Shown here piece after piece: positions 57,279-64,000 of a stretch of DNA of 64,000 nucleotides (positions are counted from its first letter, which is position 1; each line of letters begins with the position of its first letter). The DNA lies in the NCBI RefSeq assembly GCF_900112845.1, contig NZ_FONG01000020.1, positions 89,432 through 153,431 on the forward strand, in the 5' to 3' direction. The notes beneath the pieces were generated by a model. It was not told where the DNA came from and did no database searches. It was given only the letters and a program-made list of their open reading frames with translations. This stretch comes from Actinacidiphila alni (GTDB taxonomy: Bacteria > Actinomycetota > Actinomycetes > Streptomycetales > Streptomycetaceae). The position numbers and the translations under genes were made by a program.

Positions 57279-59791
57279 TGAGGACGACGATCGACGCGCC
57301 GCACGCCGCCGGCGACGCGGCATCGGTGACCGACACCACCGTCACCGACCTGACGGTGACGGGCATGACGTGCGCCGCCTGCGTGAGCCGGGTGGAGAAG
57401 AAGCTGGCCCGGCTCGACGGTGTGACCGCGACCGTGAACCTGGCCACCTCCACCGCACGCGTCACCCACCCCGTCACCTGTTCCCCGGGCAAACTGGTCG
57501 CGGCCGTCGAGGCCGCCGGATACGGCGCCGGCCTTCCCGCCACCGATCCCGAGCCGGACTCCTCCGGGGAGGACGACCGGCGGGCGCTGCTGCGGCTGCT
57601 CGCCGTGGCCGTCCTCGCGCTGCCGGTGCTGGCGCTGTCGATGGTGCCGTCCTGGCAGTTCGCGTCCTGGCAGTGGTACTGCTTCGCGCTCGCCGTGCCG
57701 GTGGCCACCTGGGGAGCGTGGCCCTTCCACGTACGGGCCTTGCGCGGTCTGCGGCACGCCACCGCCACCATGGACACCCTGGTCTCGCTGGGTGTGGCGG
57801 CGTCCTTCGGCTGGTCCTGCTACGCCCTGTTCCTCGGCGGCGCGGGTTCCGCCGACTACCGCATGCCGTTCTCCCTGCTGCCGATGCTCGGCCGCGGCAC
57901 CCCTGTCTATCTGGAGGGCGCGGTCAGCGTCCCGCTCGCGGTGCTGGCCGGCCGCTTCCTGGAGGCGCGGGCCCGGCGCGGCACCGGTGAGGCGCTGCGG
58001 GCGCTCGCCCGGCTCACCGTCTCCGAGGTCGCGCTGCGCGCCGCCGACGGCACGGAAAGGCTCGTCCCGCTCGCCCGGCTGGGGGTCGGTGACGTGTTCA
58101 CCGTACGGCCGGGCGAGCGCGTCGCGACCGACGGCGTCGTCGTCGACGGCGCGTCCGCGCTCGATCTGTCGCTGGTGACCGGCGAGAGCGAGCCGGTCGA
58201 GGTCGGACCGGACGCGCCCGCGGTCGGCGGCGCCGTCAACGCGGGCGGTCTGCTGCACGTGCGTGCCACCGCGGTCGGCGCGGACACCCAACTCGCCCGG
58301 ATCAGCCGGATGGTGACCGACGCCCAGACCGAGAAGGCGAGCGCCCAGAGGCTGGCCGACACCGTGGCCGGGATCTTCGTCCCGGCCGTGCTGGCCGTGG
58401 CCGTCACCGTGCTCGGCTTCTGGCTCGGCGCCGGTGCCGCTCCCGAGGCGGCGGTCACCGCCGCCGTCGCCGTCCTGGTCGTGGCCTGCCCCTGCGCCCT
58501 CGGACTGGCCACGCCCACCGCGCTGTTGGCGGCGACCGGCCGCGGCGCGCGTCTCGGGGTCCTCGTCTCCGGCGCCCGCGCCCTGGAGTCGCTGCGCGTC
58601 ATCGACACCGTCGTCCTCGACAAGACCGGCACACTGACGACGGGGCGGATGTCCGTCACGGCACTGACCGCCCGCCCCGGCGGCCTCGGCCCAGACGCGG
58701 CGCTGCGGCTGGCGGGCGCGGTGGAGCAGGGCTCGGAACACCCGCTCGGCCGTGCGATCGCGACACACGCCCGCGCGACGCCCGCCCCCGCGACGCCCGG
58801 CGCGGAGACGGTCAGCGCGGATACCGTCGGTACGAGCGGGGCGGGCACGAACACGGCGGGACCGCAGGCCGTCGGTACGAACACGGCACGTACAGACGCC
58901 GTCGGTACGGACGCGGCAGGCACGCAGGCTGCCGGTCCGAATGCCGTGGGTGCGGACGCGGCGGTGACGAACGACCTCCCCGAGGTCGTGGGTTTCCGGG
59001 CCACCGCGGGTCTCGGTGTGAGCGGGCTCGTCGGCGGGCGCCGGGTCGAGGTCGGCACACCCGGCCGCGACCTGACCGGCGTACTCGCCGAGGCGATCCG
59101 TACGGCCAACGCCCGGGCCCACACCTGTGTGCAGGTCACTGTCGACGGTGTGCCGGAGGCGATCGTCGCCCTCGGCGACCCGCTCCGCAGTGACGCCTAC
59201 CGCGCCGTGGACCACCTGCGCCGTCTGGGCGTACGGCCCGTGCTGGCCACCGGTGACCGGCCGGCCCCGGCCGAGGCGGTCGCCGCCGGCCTCGGCATCG
59301 ACGACGTCCACACCGGGCTCACCCCCGCGGGCAAGGCCGCCCTGGTGGCGGAACTGCGCGCCCGGGGACGCCGGGTCGCCGTACTCGGCGACGGTGTCAA
59401 CGACGCCGCGGCCCTTGCCGCCGCCGACCTCGGCATCGCCATGGGCACCGGTACGGACGCCGCCGCGGCGGCGTCCGATGTCACGCTCGTCCGCGGTGAC
59501 ATCGGCGCGGTCGCCGACGCCGTACGGCTCGCCCGCCGCACGATGGCCACCATCCGCGCCAACCTCGCCTGGGCCTTCGCCTACAACCTCGTCACCGTCC
59601 CGCTCGCGGCGACCGGCTGGCTCGATCCGATGGTCGCCGCCGTCGCGATGTCCGCCAGCTCCGTGCTGGTCGTCGCCAACAGCCTCCGCCTGCGCACCTG
59701 GCGGCCCGCCCCGGTCCGCCGGGCGGGGTCGGCGCGGCCGGCGCATCAGGGCCGACGCCCCGTCAGCCGGTTCCCGGCGGCCCGGCCGTAG
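57278..59791 (+). CDS. copA: Copper-exporting P1B-type ATPase
   Basis: This 837-residue P1B-type ATPase has an N-terminal HMA domain with MTCAAC (C32, C35). Membrane-helix metal ligands CPC are at 404-406. The phosphorylation motif DKTGT starts at D448, the N-domain HP motif lies in GSEHPLGRAI, and GDGVND is at 704-709. It pumps Cu(I) out of the cell. ATG 57278 is used; GTG 57275 is one codon longer. Residues 516-565 are a ten-fold pentapeptide repeat inserted in the N-domain after the HP motif, which is unusual. Confidence 0.93.
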   Translation: MRTTIDAPHAAGDAASVTDTTVTDLTVTGMTCAACVSRVEKKLARLDGVTATVNLATSTARVTHPVTCSPGKLVAAVEAAGYGAGLPATDPEPDSSGEDDRRALLRLLAVAVLALPVLALSMVPSWQFASWQWYCFALAVPVATWGAWPFHVRALRGLRHATATMDTLVSLGVAASFGWSCYALFLGGAGSADYRMPFSLLPMLGRGTPVYLEGAVSVPLAVLAGRFLEARARRGTGEALRALARLTVSEVALRAADGTERLVPLARLGVGDVFTVRPGERVATDGVVVDGASALDLSLVTGESEPVEVGPDAPAVGGAVNAGGLLHVRATAVGADTQLARISRMVTDAQTEKASAQRLADTVAGIFVPAVLAVAVTVLGFWLGAGAAPEAAVTAAVAVLVVACPCALGLATPTALLAATGRGARLGVLVSGARALESLRVIDTVVLDKTGTLTTGRMSVTALTARPGGLGPDAALRLAGAVEQGSEHPLGRAIATHARATPAPATPGAETVSADTVGTSGAGTNTAGPQAVGTNTARTDAVGTDAAGTQAAGPNAVGADAAVTNDLPEVVGFRATAGLGVSGLVGGRRVEVGTPGRDLTGVLAEAIRTANARAHTCVQVTVDGVPEAIVALGDPLRSDAYRAVDHLRRLGVRPVLATGDRPAPAEAVAAGLGIDDVHTGLTPAGKAALVAELRARGRRVAVLGDGVNDAAALAAADLGIAMGTGTDAAAAASDVTLVRGDIGAVADAVRLARRTMATIRANLAWAFAYNLVTVPLAATGWLDPMVAAVAMSASSVLVVANSLRLRTWRPAPVRRAGSARPAHQGRRPVSRFPAARP
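58823..58972 (+). repeat. 15-bp tandem repeats coding pentapeptides in CopA
   Basis: Ten consecutive 15-bp pseudo-repeats encode units such as AVGTN, AVGTD, TARTD and AAGPN (residues 516-565 of CopA). The consensus is [A/T]-[V/A]-G-[T/P]-[N/D/Q]. Frame is kept, so the length can vary in whole codon blocks. Confidence 0.8.
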
Positions 59792-59823
59792 CCCGGCGTT
59801 CACCCCGGGGCCGGCGGGCCCGT

Positions 59824-60465
59824 TCAGCGGGCGGTGATCGCGACCAGTTCGGTGAGCGAGGCGATCCGCCAGTCCGCGGCGGCGGACACCTCGGGGTCGT
59901 CGGCCCACAGGTGGCCCCAGGGGCCGCGGCGCAGGTGTGCGGTGCGCAGTCCGGCCTGCCGGGCGGGGAAGACGTCGTTGTACGGGTGGTCGCCGACGTA
60001 GAGGATCTGCCCGGGTTCGGCCGCCGCCGTTTCGGTGACCTTCGCGAAGAAGCCGGGGCTCGGTTTGGCGACCGCCCACTCGGCGGAGGTCGCGATCCGG
60101 TCGAGCGGCAGGTCGAGGCCGCGCAGCAACTCGCCCATGCGGGCGGTCTGGTTCCCGGCCGCGAGCACCTTGATGCCGTGCTCGCGCAGCCGGGCCAGCG
60201 CGGGACGCACGTCCGGGTAGAGGTCCGTCTCGTCCAGGTACTCGCCCCGCCCGGCGGCCTCGCGGGCGGCGTACGCGGCGGGGATGTCGAGGCCGGGTGT
60301 CATCAGCCGCAGCGCGTCGCCGTCGTCGCGGCCGTCGGCGACGACGGCTCCCACCAGCGCGGAGACGGTGTGGGCCGGGACGCCCAGCCAGTCCGCCCAG
60401 CCCGCCCAGTGCCGCGCGTCGGAAATCAGGGTCTCGCCGATGTCGAACACGATCGTGGTAATCAT
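59824..60465 (-). CDS. HAD superfamily hydrolase
   Basis: This 213-residue HAD protein has TTIVFDIGETLISDARH (nucleophile Asp, but the second acidic residue of the usual DxD is Gly-Glu). Motif II is KVLAAGNQTARM, the motif III Lys is in AVAKPSPGFFAKV, and motif IV is ILYVGDHPYNDVFPARQAG. The change of the general-acid Asp to Gly or Glu resembles phosphonatase-like or inactive variants. Start ATG 60465. It is convergent with copA, with 32 bases between. Confidence 0.82.
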   Translation of the reverse strand: MITTIVFDIGETLISDARHWAGWADWLGVPAHTVSALVGAVVADGRDDGDALRLMTPGLDIPAAYAAREAAGRGEYLDETDLYPDVRPALARLREHGIKVLAAGNQTARMGELLRGLDLPLDRIATSAEWAVAKPSPGFFAKVTETAAAEPGQILYVGDHPYNDVFPARQAGLRTAHLRRGPWGHLWADDPEVSAAADWRIASLTELVAITAR

Positions 60466-60579
60466 CGCCGCCACCCTAGGCCAACGCTCCCGCGCGCCGG
60501 TGCGGCTCGACCGCGCGGTCACTCCGACGTGGCAGGGTCCCTCCGTCTCTCCCCCGCACCAACTGCCGGGCGGTGGGGG

Positions 60580-60750
60580 TCAGGCGCTTCGCGCGGCCCT
60601 GACGCCCGGGAAGGACGCCCAGCGGTCGAGTTCGGCCGGCCGGGCCGTCAGCGAGGCCCTGATGTGCTCGACGGCCTCCGCGCCGACGGCCGGCCGCAGC
60701 GCCGGTTCCGCCGTCGCGACGACGGCCATGATCGCGTCGGCGACAGCCGC
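60580..60750 (-). pseudogene. C-terminal remnant of an SDR oxidoreductase gene
   Basis: On the minus strand, frame-matched to the ATPase gene and after its stop, 56 codons read AAVADAIMAVVATAEPALRP and on to HIRASLTARPAELDRW, ending ARSA then TGA at 60580. This has the look of the C-terminal end of a short-chain dehydrogenase, which commonly closes with such a VADAI and AELxxW segment. No start or catalytic part is present. The body of the gene appears to be lost, with the ATPase gene lying where it would be. Confidence 0.5.
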
Positions 60751-60777
60751 GCCCGGCCCGGGGCGGCGCCCGGCCGG

Positions 60778-61995
60778 TCAGCCGAGCGGCCGGACGGACG
60801 GGGACGAGGACGGCGCGGGCGACGGGTGCGGCAGGAGCTGATCGGTGCGCAGCAGCTGGCCCGGTGTGTGGAGTTCGGCGCGCAGCGCGAAGGTGGCGGG
60901 GGCGTCGAGCGGCGCGATGACCGTACGGCCGCCGGGGGCGCGGACGGCCAGCAGTTCGGCCGGGTCGACGTCTTCGGCGTCGAGCACGTCGGCACTGTGG
61001 CTGGTGACGACGACCTGGCGGCGGTCGGCCGCGTCCCGCAGCGCGCCGAGCAGGGCGCCGGCCGCGGTGGGGTGCAGGGCCGTCTCCGGCTCCTCGATCG
61101 CGACGGTGCTGTACGCGCCGCCGGCCGGGGTGAACAGTGAGGTGAGGACGCCGAGGGCGCGCAGGGTGCCGTCGGAGACGGCGGGCGCGGCGAACCGCCA
61201 CGGGGTGCCGGCGCCGGGCACGTCCTGGGTGAACTCCACGAATTCCCGGCCGCCCTGGGTGCGGCGGGCGACGCCGTGCACGCCCGGCACGATCTGCCGC
61301 AGATAGCTCTCGATCCGCAGCTTGTCCTCCCGGCCGCGCGCGCTGCGACCCAAGCGGTGCAGGATCGCGGCGATGTCGGAGCCGTCGCGCGACAGCAGGT
61401 CGCCGGAGCCGGGCGTACGGGGGCGGCGCATGGCCTCCGGATTCAGGGTGAACACCCCGATGTCGGCGAGGCCGTCGTGGACCTGCCGGAAGGGTTTGCG
61501 GCCGGCGAGGTCGGCCAGCAGCAGGCGCCGGCCGTCCACCGCGGGCATGCCGGACACAGTGGCGGAGGTCAGCACGCCGTTGTCCACGCGGTAGCCGGCC
61601 TCTGCGGGTGCGGTCCGCGCGCCGTCGCCGGGCCGGGGCCGTACGGTGCAGTGCTCGCGGACGATACGGAAGCCGCCGCCGCGCACCGCCGCCACCTGGA
61701 TGCCGTACGCGCCGTGGCCGTGCGGGCCGCGGAAGTCCAGGTCGACGGAGAAGCGGGTCGGGTGGCCCGCGGCCCTGCGGCGGACCTGCGCGATGCCGCC
61801 GCGCCGTTCCAGCGCCTCGTCCAGCGAGGTGCGCAGGCTTTCGGATACCAGGCGGAGTGCGTCGAGGAAATTGCTCTTGCCCGAGCCGTTCGGCCCGACC
61901 AGGAAGGTCAGTGGGCCGAGTGTCACGTCGGCCTCCGGGATGCTGCGGTACTGCCGCAGCCGGACACGGGTCAGCGCAAAGGAAGTGTCCTGCAT
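60778..61995 (-). CDS. AAA ATPase of RecF/OLD-like type
   Basis: This 405-residue SMC/RecF-related ATPase has Walker A LVGPNGSGKSNFLDALRLV (about residues 32-50). The signature-like region is APAVSDGTLRALGVL, followed by Walker B STVAIEEPETALHP and the switch VVVTSHSADVLDAEDVDPAE. No TOPRIM nuclease domain is joined to it and none is adjacent. Similar stand-alone ATPases occur in defence and DNA-repair contexts, but no partner gene is seen here, so the role is open. Start ATG 61995. Its stop is followed in frame by the SDR remnant. Confidence 0.85.
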   Translation of the reverse strand: MQDTSFALTRVRLRQYRSIPEADVTLGPLTFLVGPNGSGKSNFLDALRLVSESLRTSLDEALERRGGIAQVRRRAAGHPTRFSVDLDFRGPHGHGAYGIQVAAVRGGGFRIVREHCTVRPRPGDGARTAPAEAGYRVDNGVLTSATVSGMPAVDGRRLLLADLAGRKPFRQVHDGLADIGVFTLNPEAMRRPRTPGSGDLLSRDGSDIAAILHRLGRSARGREDKLRIESYLRQIVPGVHGVARRTQGGREFVEFTQDVPGAGTPWRFAAPAVSDGTLRALGVLTSLFTPAGGAYSTVAIEEPETALHPTAAGALLGALRDAADRRQVVVTSHSADVLDAEDVDPAELLAVRAPGGRTVIAPLDAPATFALRAELHTPGQLLRTDQLLPHPSPAPSSSPSVRPLG

Positions 61996-62220
61996 GGGGC
62001 CAGTGTGGCAGCAGCGCCGCCGGTATCCGTGCCGGCCGGCCGGTTGTGGCGTTCCGTGCCGCGGTCCGGCCGTTCGGCGGCCATGAAGCGGCGCGCGCCG
62101 GGCAGAAGTGATCGCAAAGCCGCGCGCGGGTCGCCCGGGCCACGGGAGGCGCCCGCGAACGGCACGGAGCGACCGCGGGCGGCATGATACGACCGGGGCC
62201 GTACGCGGAAGGATTGCTGT

Positions 62221-63204
62221 GTGATCGTGGACTGCGCCATCTACCGGGACGGCTGCCGTGCGGGTACGCCGGACGATCTGTCCGACGCGCTCGCCGAGGC
62301 CCGCGCGGCCGGGGACTGCTTCGTCTGGATCGGGATGCACGAGCCGACAGCTACGGAATTCGACAGCGTCGCCGGGGAGTTCGGCCTGCATCCGCTGGCA
62401 GTCGAGGACGCGCTCAAGGCGCATCAGCGGCCGAAGATGGAGGTGTACCGGGAGTCGCTGTTCACCGTCGTGAAGCCGCTGCGCTACGACGACGAGCACA
62501 GCAGGATCACGGCCGACGAGCTGATGGTCTTCATCGGCGACTCCTTCGTGGTGACCGTCCGGCACGGCGAGGTGCGCACCGCGGCCGAGGTCCGTACCCG
62601 GATGGAGCAGTCGCCCGAGGTGCTGCGGCACGGCCCCGTGGCGGTGCTCTACGCCATCTGTGACGCGGTCGTCGACGACTACCTGGACATCGCGGGGGAA
62701 CTCCAGGTCGATCTGGAGGAGCTGGAGGAGGAGGTCTTCTCGCCCACCGGCGGCGGCTCGACGCAGACCGCCGGTGTCATCTACTCCTTCAAGCGCCAGG
62801 TGCTGGAATTCCGCCGGGCCACCGTGCCGCTGATCGAGCCGATGACCCGCCTCGCGTCGGGCAACGCGCCCTTCGTAGACGCCCGCACCAAGCCCTTCTT
62901 CCGCGATGTCGCCGACCACTTGACGCGGGCCAACGAGGCCGAGGAGGGGCTCGACCGGCTGCTGTCCGACATCCTCGCCGCGCATCTGACCCAGGTCGGG
63001 GTGCGGCAGAACGACGACATGCGGAAGATCTCCGCGTGGGCGGCGATGGCCGCCGCTCCGACGATGATCGCCGGGATCTACGGCATGAACTTCGACCACA
63101 TGCCGGAGCTGCACCAGATCTGGGGCTACCCGGCGGTGCTCGCGCTGATGGTCGCGGTGGTGGTCTTCCTCTACCTCCAGTTCAAGCGGCGCGACTGGCT
63201 GTGA
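62221..63204 (+). CDS. corA: CorA family Mg2+ transporter
   Basis: This 327-residue protein has the cytoplasmic funnel domain (DCFVWIGMHEPTATEF, HPLAVEDALKAHQRPKME) with long Glu-rich helices. At the C-terminus are two transmembrane helices, the first followed by the pore motif YGMNFDHMPE (GMN) and the second ending with FKRRDWL. It conducts Mg2+, possibly Co2+ or Ni2+. GTG 62221 has GGAAGGA upstream. It is divergent from the AAA ATPase gene. Confidence 0.93.
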   Translation: MIVDCAIYRDGCRAGTPDDLSDALAEARAAGDCFVWIGMHEPTATEFDSVAGEFGLHPLAVEDALKAHQRPKMEVYRESLFTVVKPLRYDDEHSRITADELMVFIGDSFVVTVRHGEVRTAAEVRTRMEQSPEVLRHGPVAVLYAICDAVVDDYLDIAGELQVDLEELEEEVFSPTGGGSTQTAGVIYSFKRQVLEFRRATVPLIEPMTRLASGNAPFVDARTKPFFRDVADHLTRANEAEEGLDRLLSDILAAHLTQVGVRQNDDMRKISAWAAMAAAPTMIAGIYGMNFDHMPELHQIWGYPAVLALMVAVVVFLYLQFKRRDWL

Positions 63205-63264
63205 CGGGCCTCCGATGACAGGCGCCGGGCGACGGGTGAGCCGGTGTCCCGAGCGGTGTCCCGT

Positions 63265-63285
63265 GTCCGGCGCGGTCCGCCGGAC
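63265..63285. terminator. Strong hairpin between convergent corA and carboxylase genes
   Basis: GTCCGGCG and CGCCGGAC form a perfect 8-bp stem with a 5-base loop, followed by TCCCCC, in the gap between convergent stops. Likely a bidirectional terminator. Confidence 0.6.
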
Positions 63286-63296
63286 TCCCCCGCCGT

Positions 63297-64000
63297 TCAG
63301 TCCTTGATGTCGCAGATGACGGCGCCGGAGGAGACGGAGGTGCCGACTTCGGCTTTCAGGCCGATGACGGTGCCGGAGCGGTGGGCGTTCAGCGGCTGTT
63401 CCATCTTCATCGCTTCCAGGACCACGATCAGGTCTCCGGCGGTGACCTGCTGGCCCTCCTCGACGGCGACCTTCACGATGGTGCCCTGCATCGGCGAGGG
63501 CAACGCGTCACCCGACACCGCCGCACCCGCCTTGACCGCGGTACGCCGCTTGGGCTTGGCACCGCCGGCGGCGGCGGTACGGGCCAGCGTCATGCCCAGC
63601 GACGCCGGCAGCGACACCTCCAGGCGCTTCCCGCCGACCTCGACCACCACCGTCTCCCGCCCCGCCGCCTCCTCATCATCGGAGACCGCACCACCGGTGA
63701 AGGGGGGGATGGTGTTGGTGAACTCCGTCTCGATCCACCGGGTGTGGACCGTGAACGGGGTGCCGTCGCCGGTGGCGAACGCCGGATCGACCACGACCGC
63801 CCGGTGGAACGGAATCGCGGTCGCCATCCCCTCCACCGTGAACTCACCCAACGCACGGGCCGCACGCTGCAACGCCTGCTGTCGGGTCGCACCGGTCACG
63901 ATCAGCTTGGCCAGCAGCGAGTCCCACGCCGGACCGATCACACTGCCCGATTCCACCCCGGCGTCCAGGCGCACCCCCGGCCCCGATGGGGCCTCGAACC
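63297..64000 (-). CDS. Acyl-CoA carboxylase alpha subunit (biotin carboxylase/BCCP), 5-prime end beyond window
   Basis: This is the C-terminal part of a biotin-dependent carboxylase alpha chain. It contains the end of the biotin-carboxylase domain (RLDAGVESGSVIGPAWDSLL and FTVEGMATAIPFHRAVVVDP), a middle linker, and the biotinyl domain with VLEAMKMEQPLN, whose Lys carries biotin. In Actinobacteria this type supports acetyl-CoA or propionyl-CoA carboxylation for lipid and polyketide synthesis. The open frame runs off the right edge (64000), so start and full length are unknown. It ends with the conserved tail GAVICDIKD. Confidence 0.92.
   Translation of the reverse strand, partial: FEAPSGPGVRLDAGVESGSVIGPAWDSLLAKLIVTGATRQQALQRAARALGEFTVEGMATAIPFHRAVVVDPAFATGDGTPFTVHTRWIETEFTNTIPPFTGGAVSDDEEAAGRETVVVEVGGKRLEVSLPASLGMTLARTAAAGGAKPKRRTAVKAGAAVSGDALPSPMQGTIVKVAVEEGQQVTAGDLIVVLEAMKMEQPLNAHRSGTVIGLKAEVGTSVSSGAVICDIKD

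Noticed and set aside
60476..62185. Long minus-strand open frame across the ATPase gene
   Set aside because: It is an alternative frame of the RecF/OLD-like ATPase gene, Arg/Pro-rich with no family features; high GC makes such shadows common.
1..64000. tRNA genes, CRISPR arrays, insertion sequences or prophage
   Set aside because: No tRNA-like T-loop with matching arms, no regularly spaced repeats with spacers, and no transposase or phage structural protein were seen.

Overview
The window is very GC-rich (about 73 percent by eye), with GC-biased third codon positions, many GTG starts and dense GTGA/ATGA gene overlaps. Family content includes SsgA-like, ANTAR, SARP and BTAD proteins, actinobacterial CtaF, F420-dependent oxidoreductases, a class F sortase and many TetR/MFS pairs. 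This points to a Streptomyces or close streptomycete chromosome, probably an arm or arm-proximal region. I see no tRNA, rRNA, insertion sequence, CRISPR array or prophage.

Region by region. Bases 1-7292 hold the end of a leftward glycan operon: a GT4 glycosyltransferase (cut by the window edge), a second glycosyltransferase, a heptosyltransferase-like GT9, heptose-bisphosphate phosphatase GmhB, a GT2 enzyme, a NodU/CmcH-type carbamoyltransferase and a UDP-glucuronate-decarboxylase-like epimerase. Five successive junctions are 4-base ATGA overlaps. Bases 7520-11782 carry an SsgA-like protein and an incomplete second respiratory set (qcrB-ctaD-ctaF). Bases 11955-15681 hold three ANTAR proteins. 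Two of these are tandem relatives with an unusual STAS-ANTAR-GAF order. Bases 15945-18981 are a hydrolase divergent from a SARP-type regulator.

Bases 19169-25669 contain NhaA (with a rare TTA codon), a class F sortase coupled to a secreted CHRD-type protein, an SCO6745-family protein, threonylcarbamoyl-AMP synthase, beta carbonic anhydrase and a DUF488 protein. Bases 26047-28524 are a signalling operon (PP2C phosphatase, STAS antagonist, GAF-ANTAR). Bases 28643-35271 are stress and central metabolism genes: a transaldolase fused to a helical domain of unknown function, two zinc alcohol/formaldehyde dehydrogenases, a methyltransferase, a PCD-VOC fusion and a flavodoxin-like reductase.

Bases 35384-50093 contain two related MFS exporters, each next to a TetR regulator and a palindromic operator. 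Between them lie an SDR, a GlxA-type regulator divergent from an isochorismatase-family hydrolase, an F420 enzyme, a HAD phosphatase, a large catalase with a SigB-like promoter, topoisomerase IB, a DinB/mycothiol-type protein and a hemerythrin-like protein. Bases 51201-59791 look like a metal, probably copper, handling neighbourhood: a Met/His-rich membrane protein, an ECF sigma factor, a Cys-cluster miniprotein, a FecCD-type ABC importer, a PCu(A)C-like protein, a Met/His-tailed small membrane protein and CopA. A 109-bp nested inverted repeat lies between the divergent importer and copper genes. The right end has a HAD hydrolase, the remnant of an SDR gene, a RecF/OLD-like ATPase, CorA and the biotinylated C-terminus of an acyl-CoA carboxylase alpha subunit.

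No single locus is certainly a new system. The candidates I rate most worth follow-up are the nested palindrome at the metal locus, the transaldolase fusion, the STAS-ANTAR-GAF pair, the pentapeptide repeat inside CopA and the orphan qcrB-ctaD-ctaF set.
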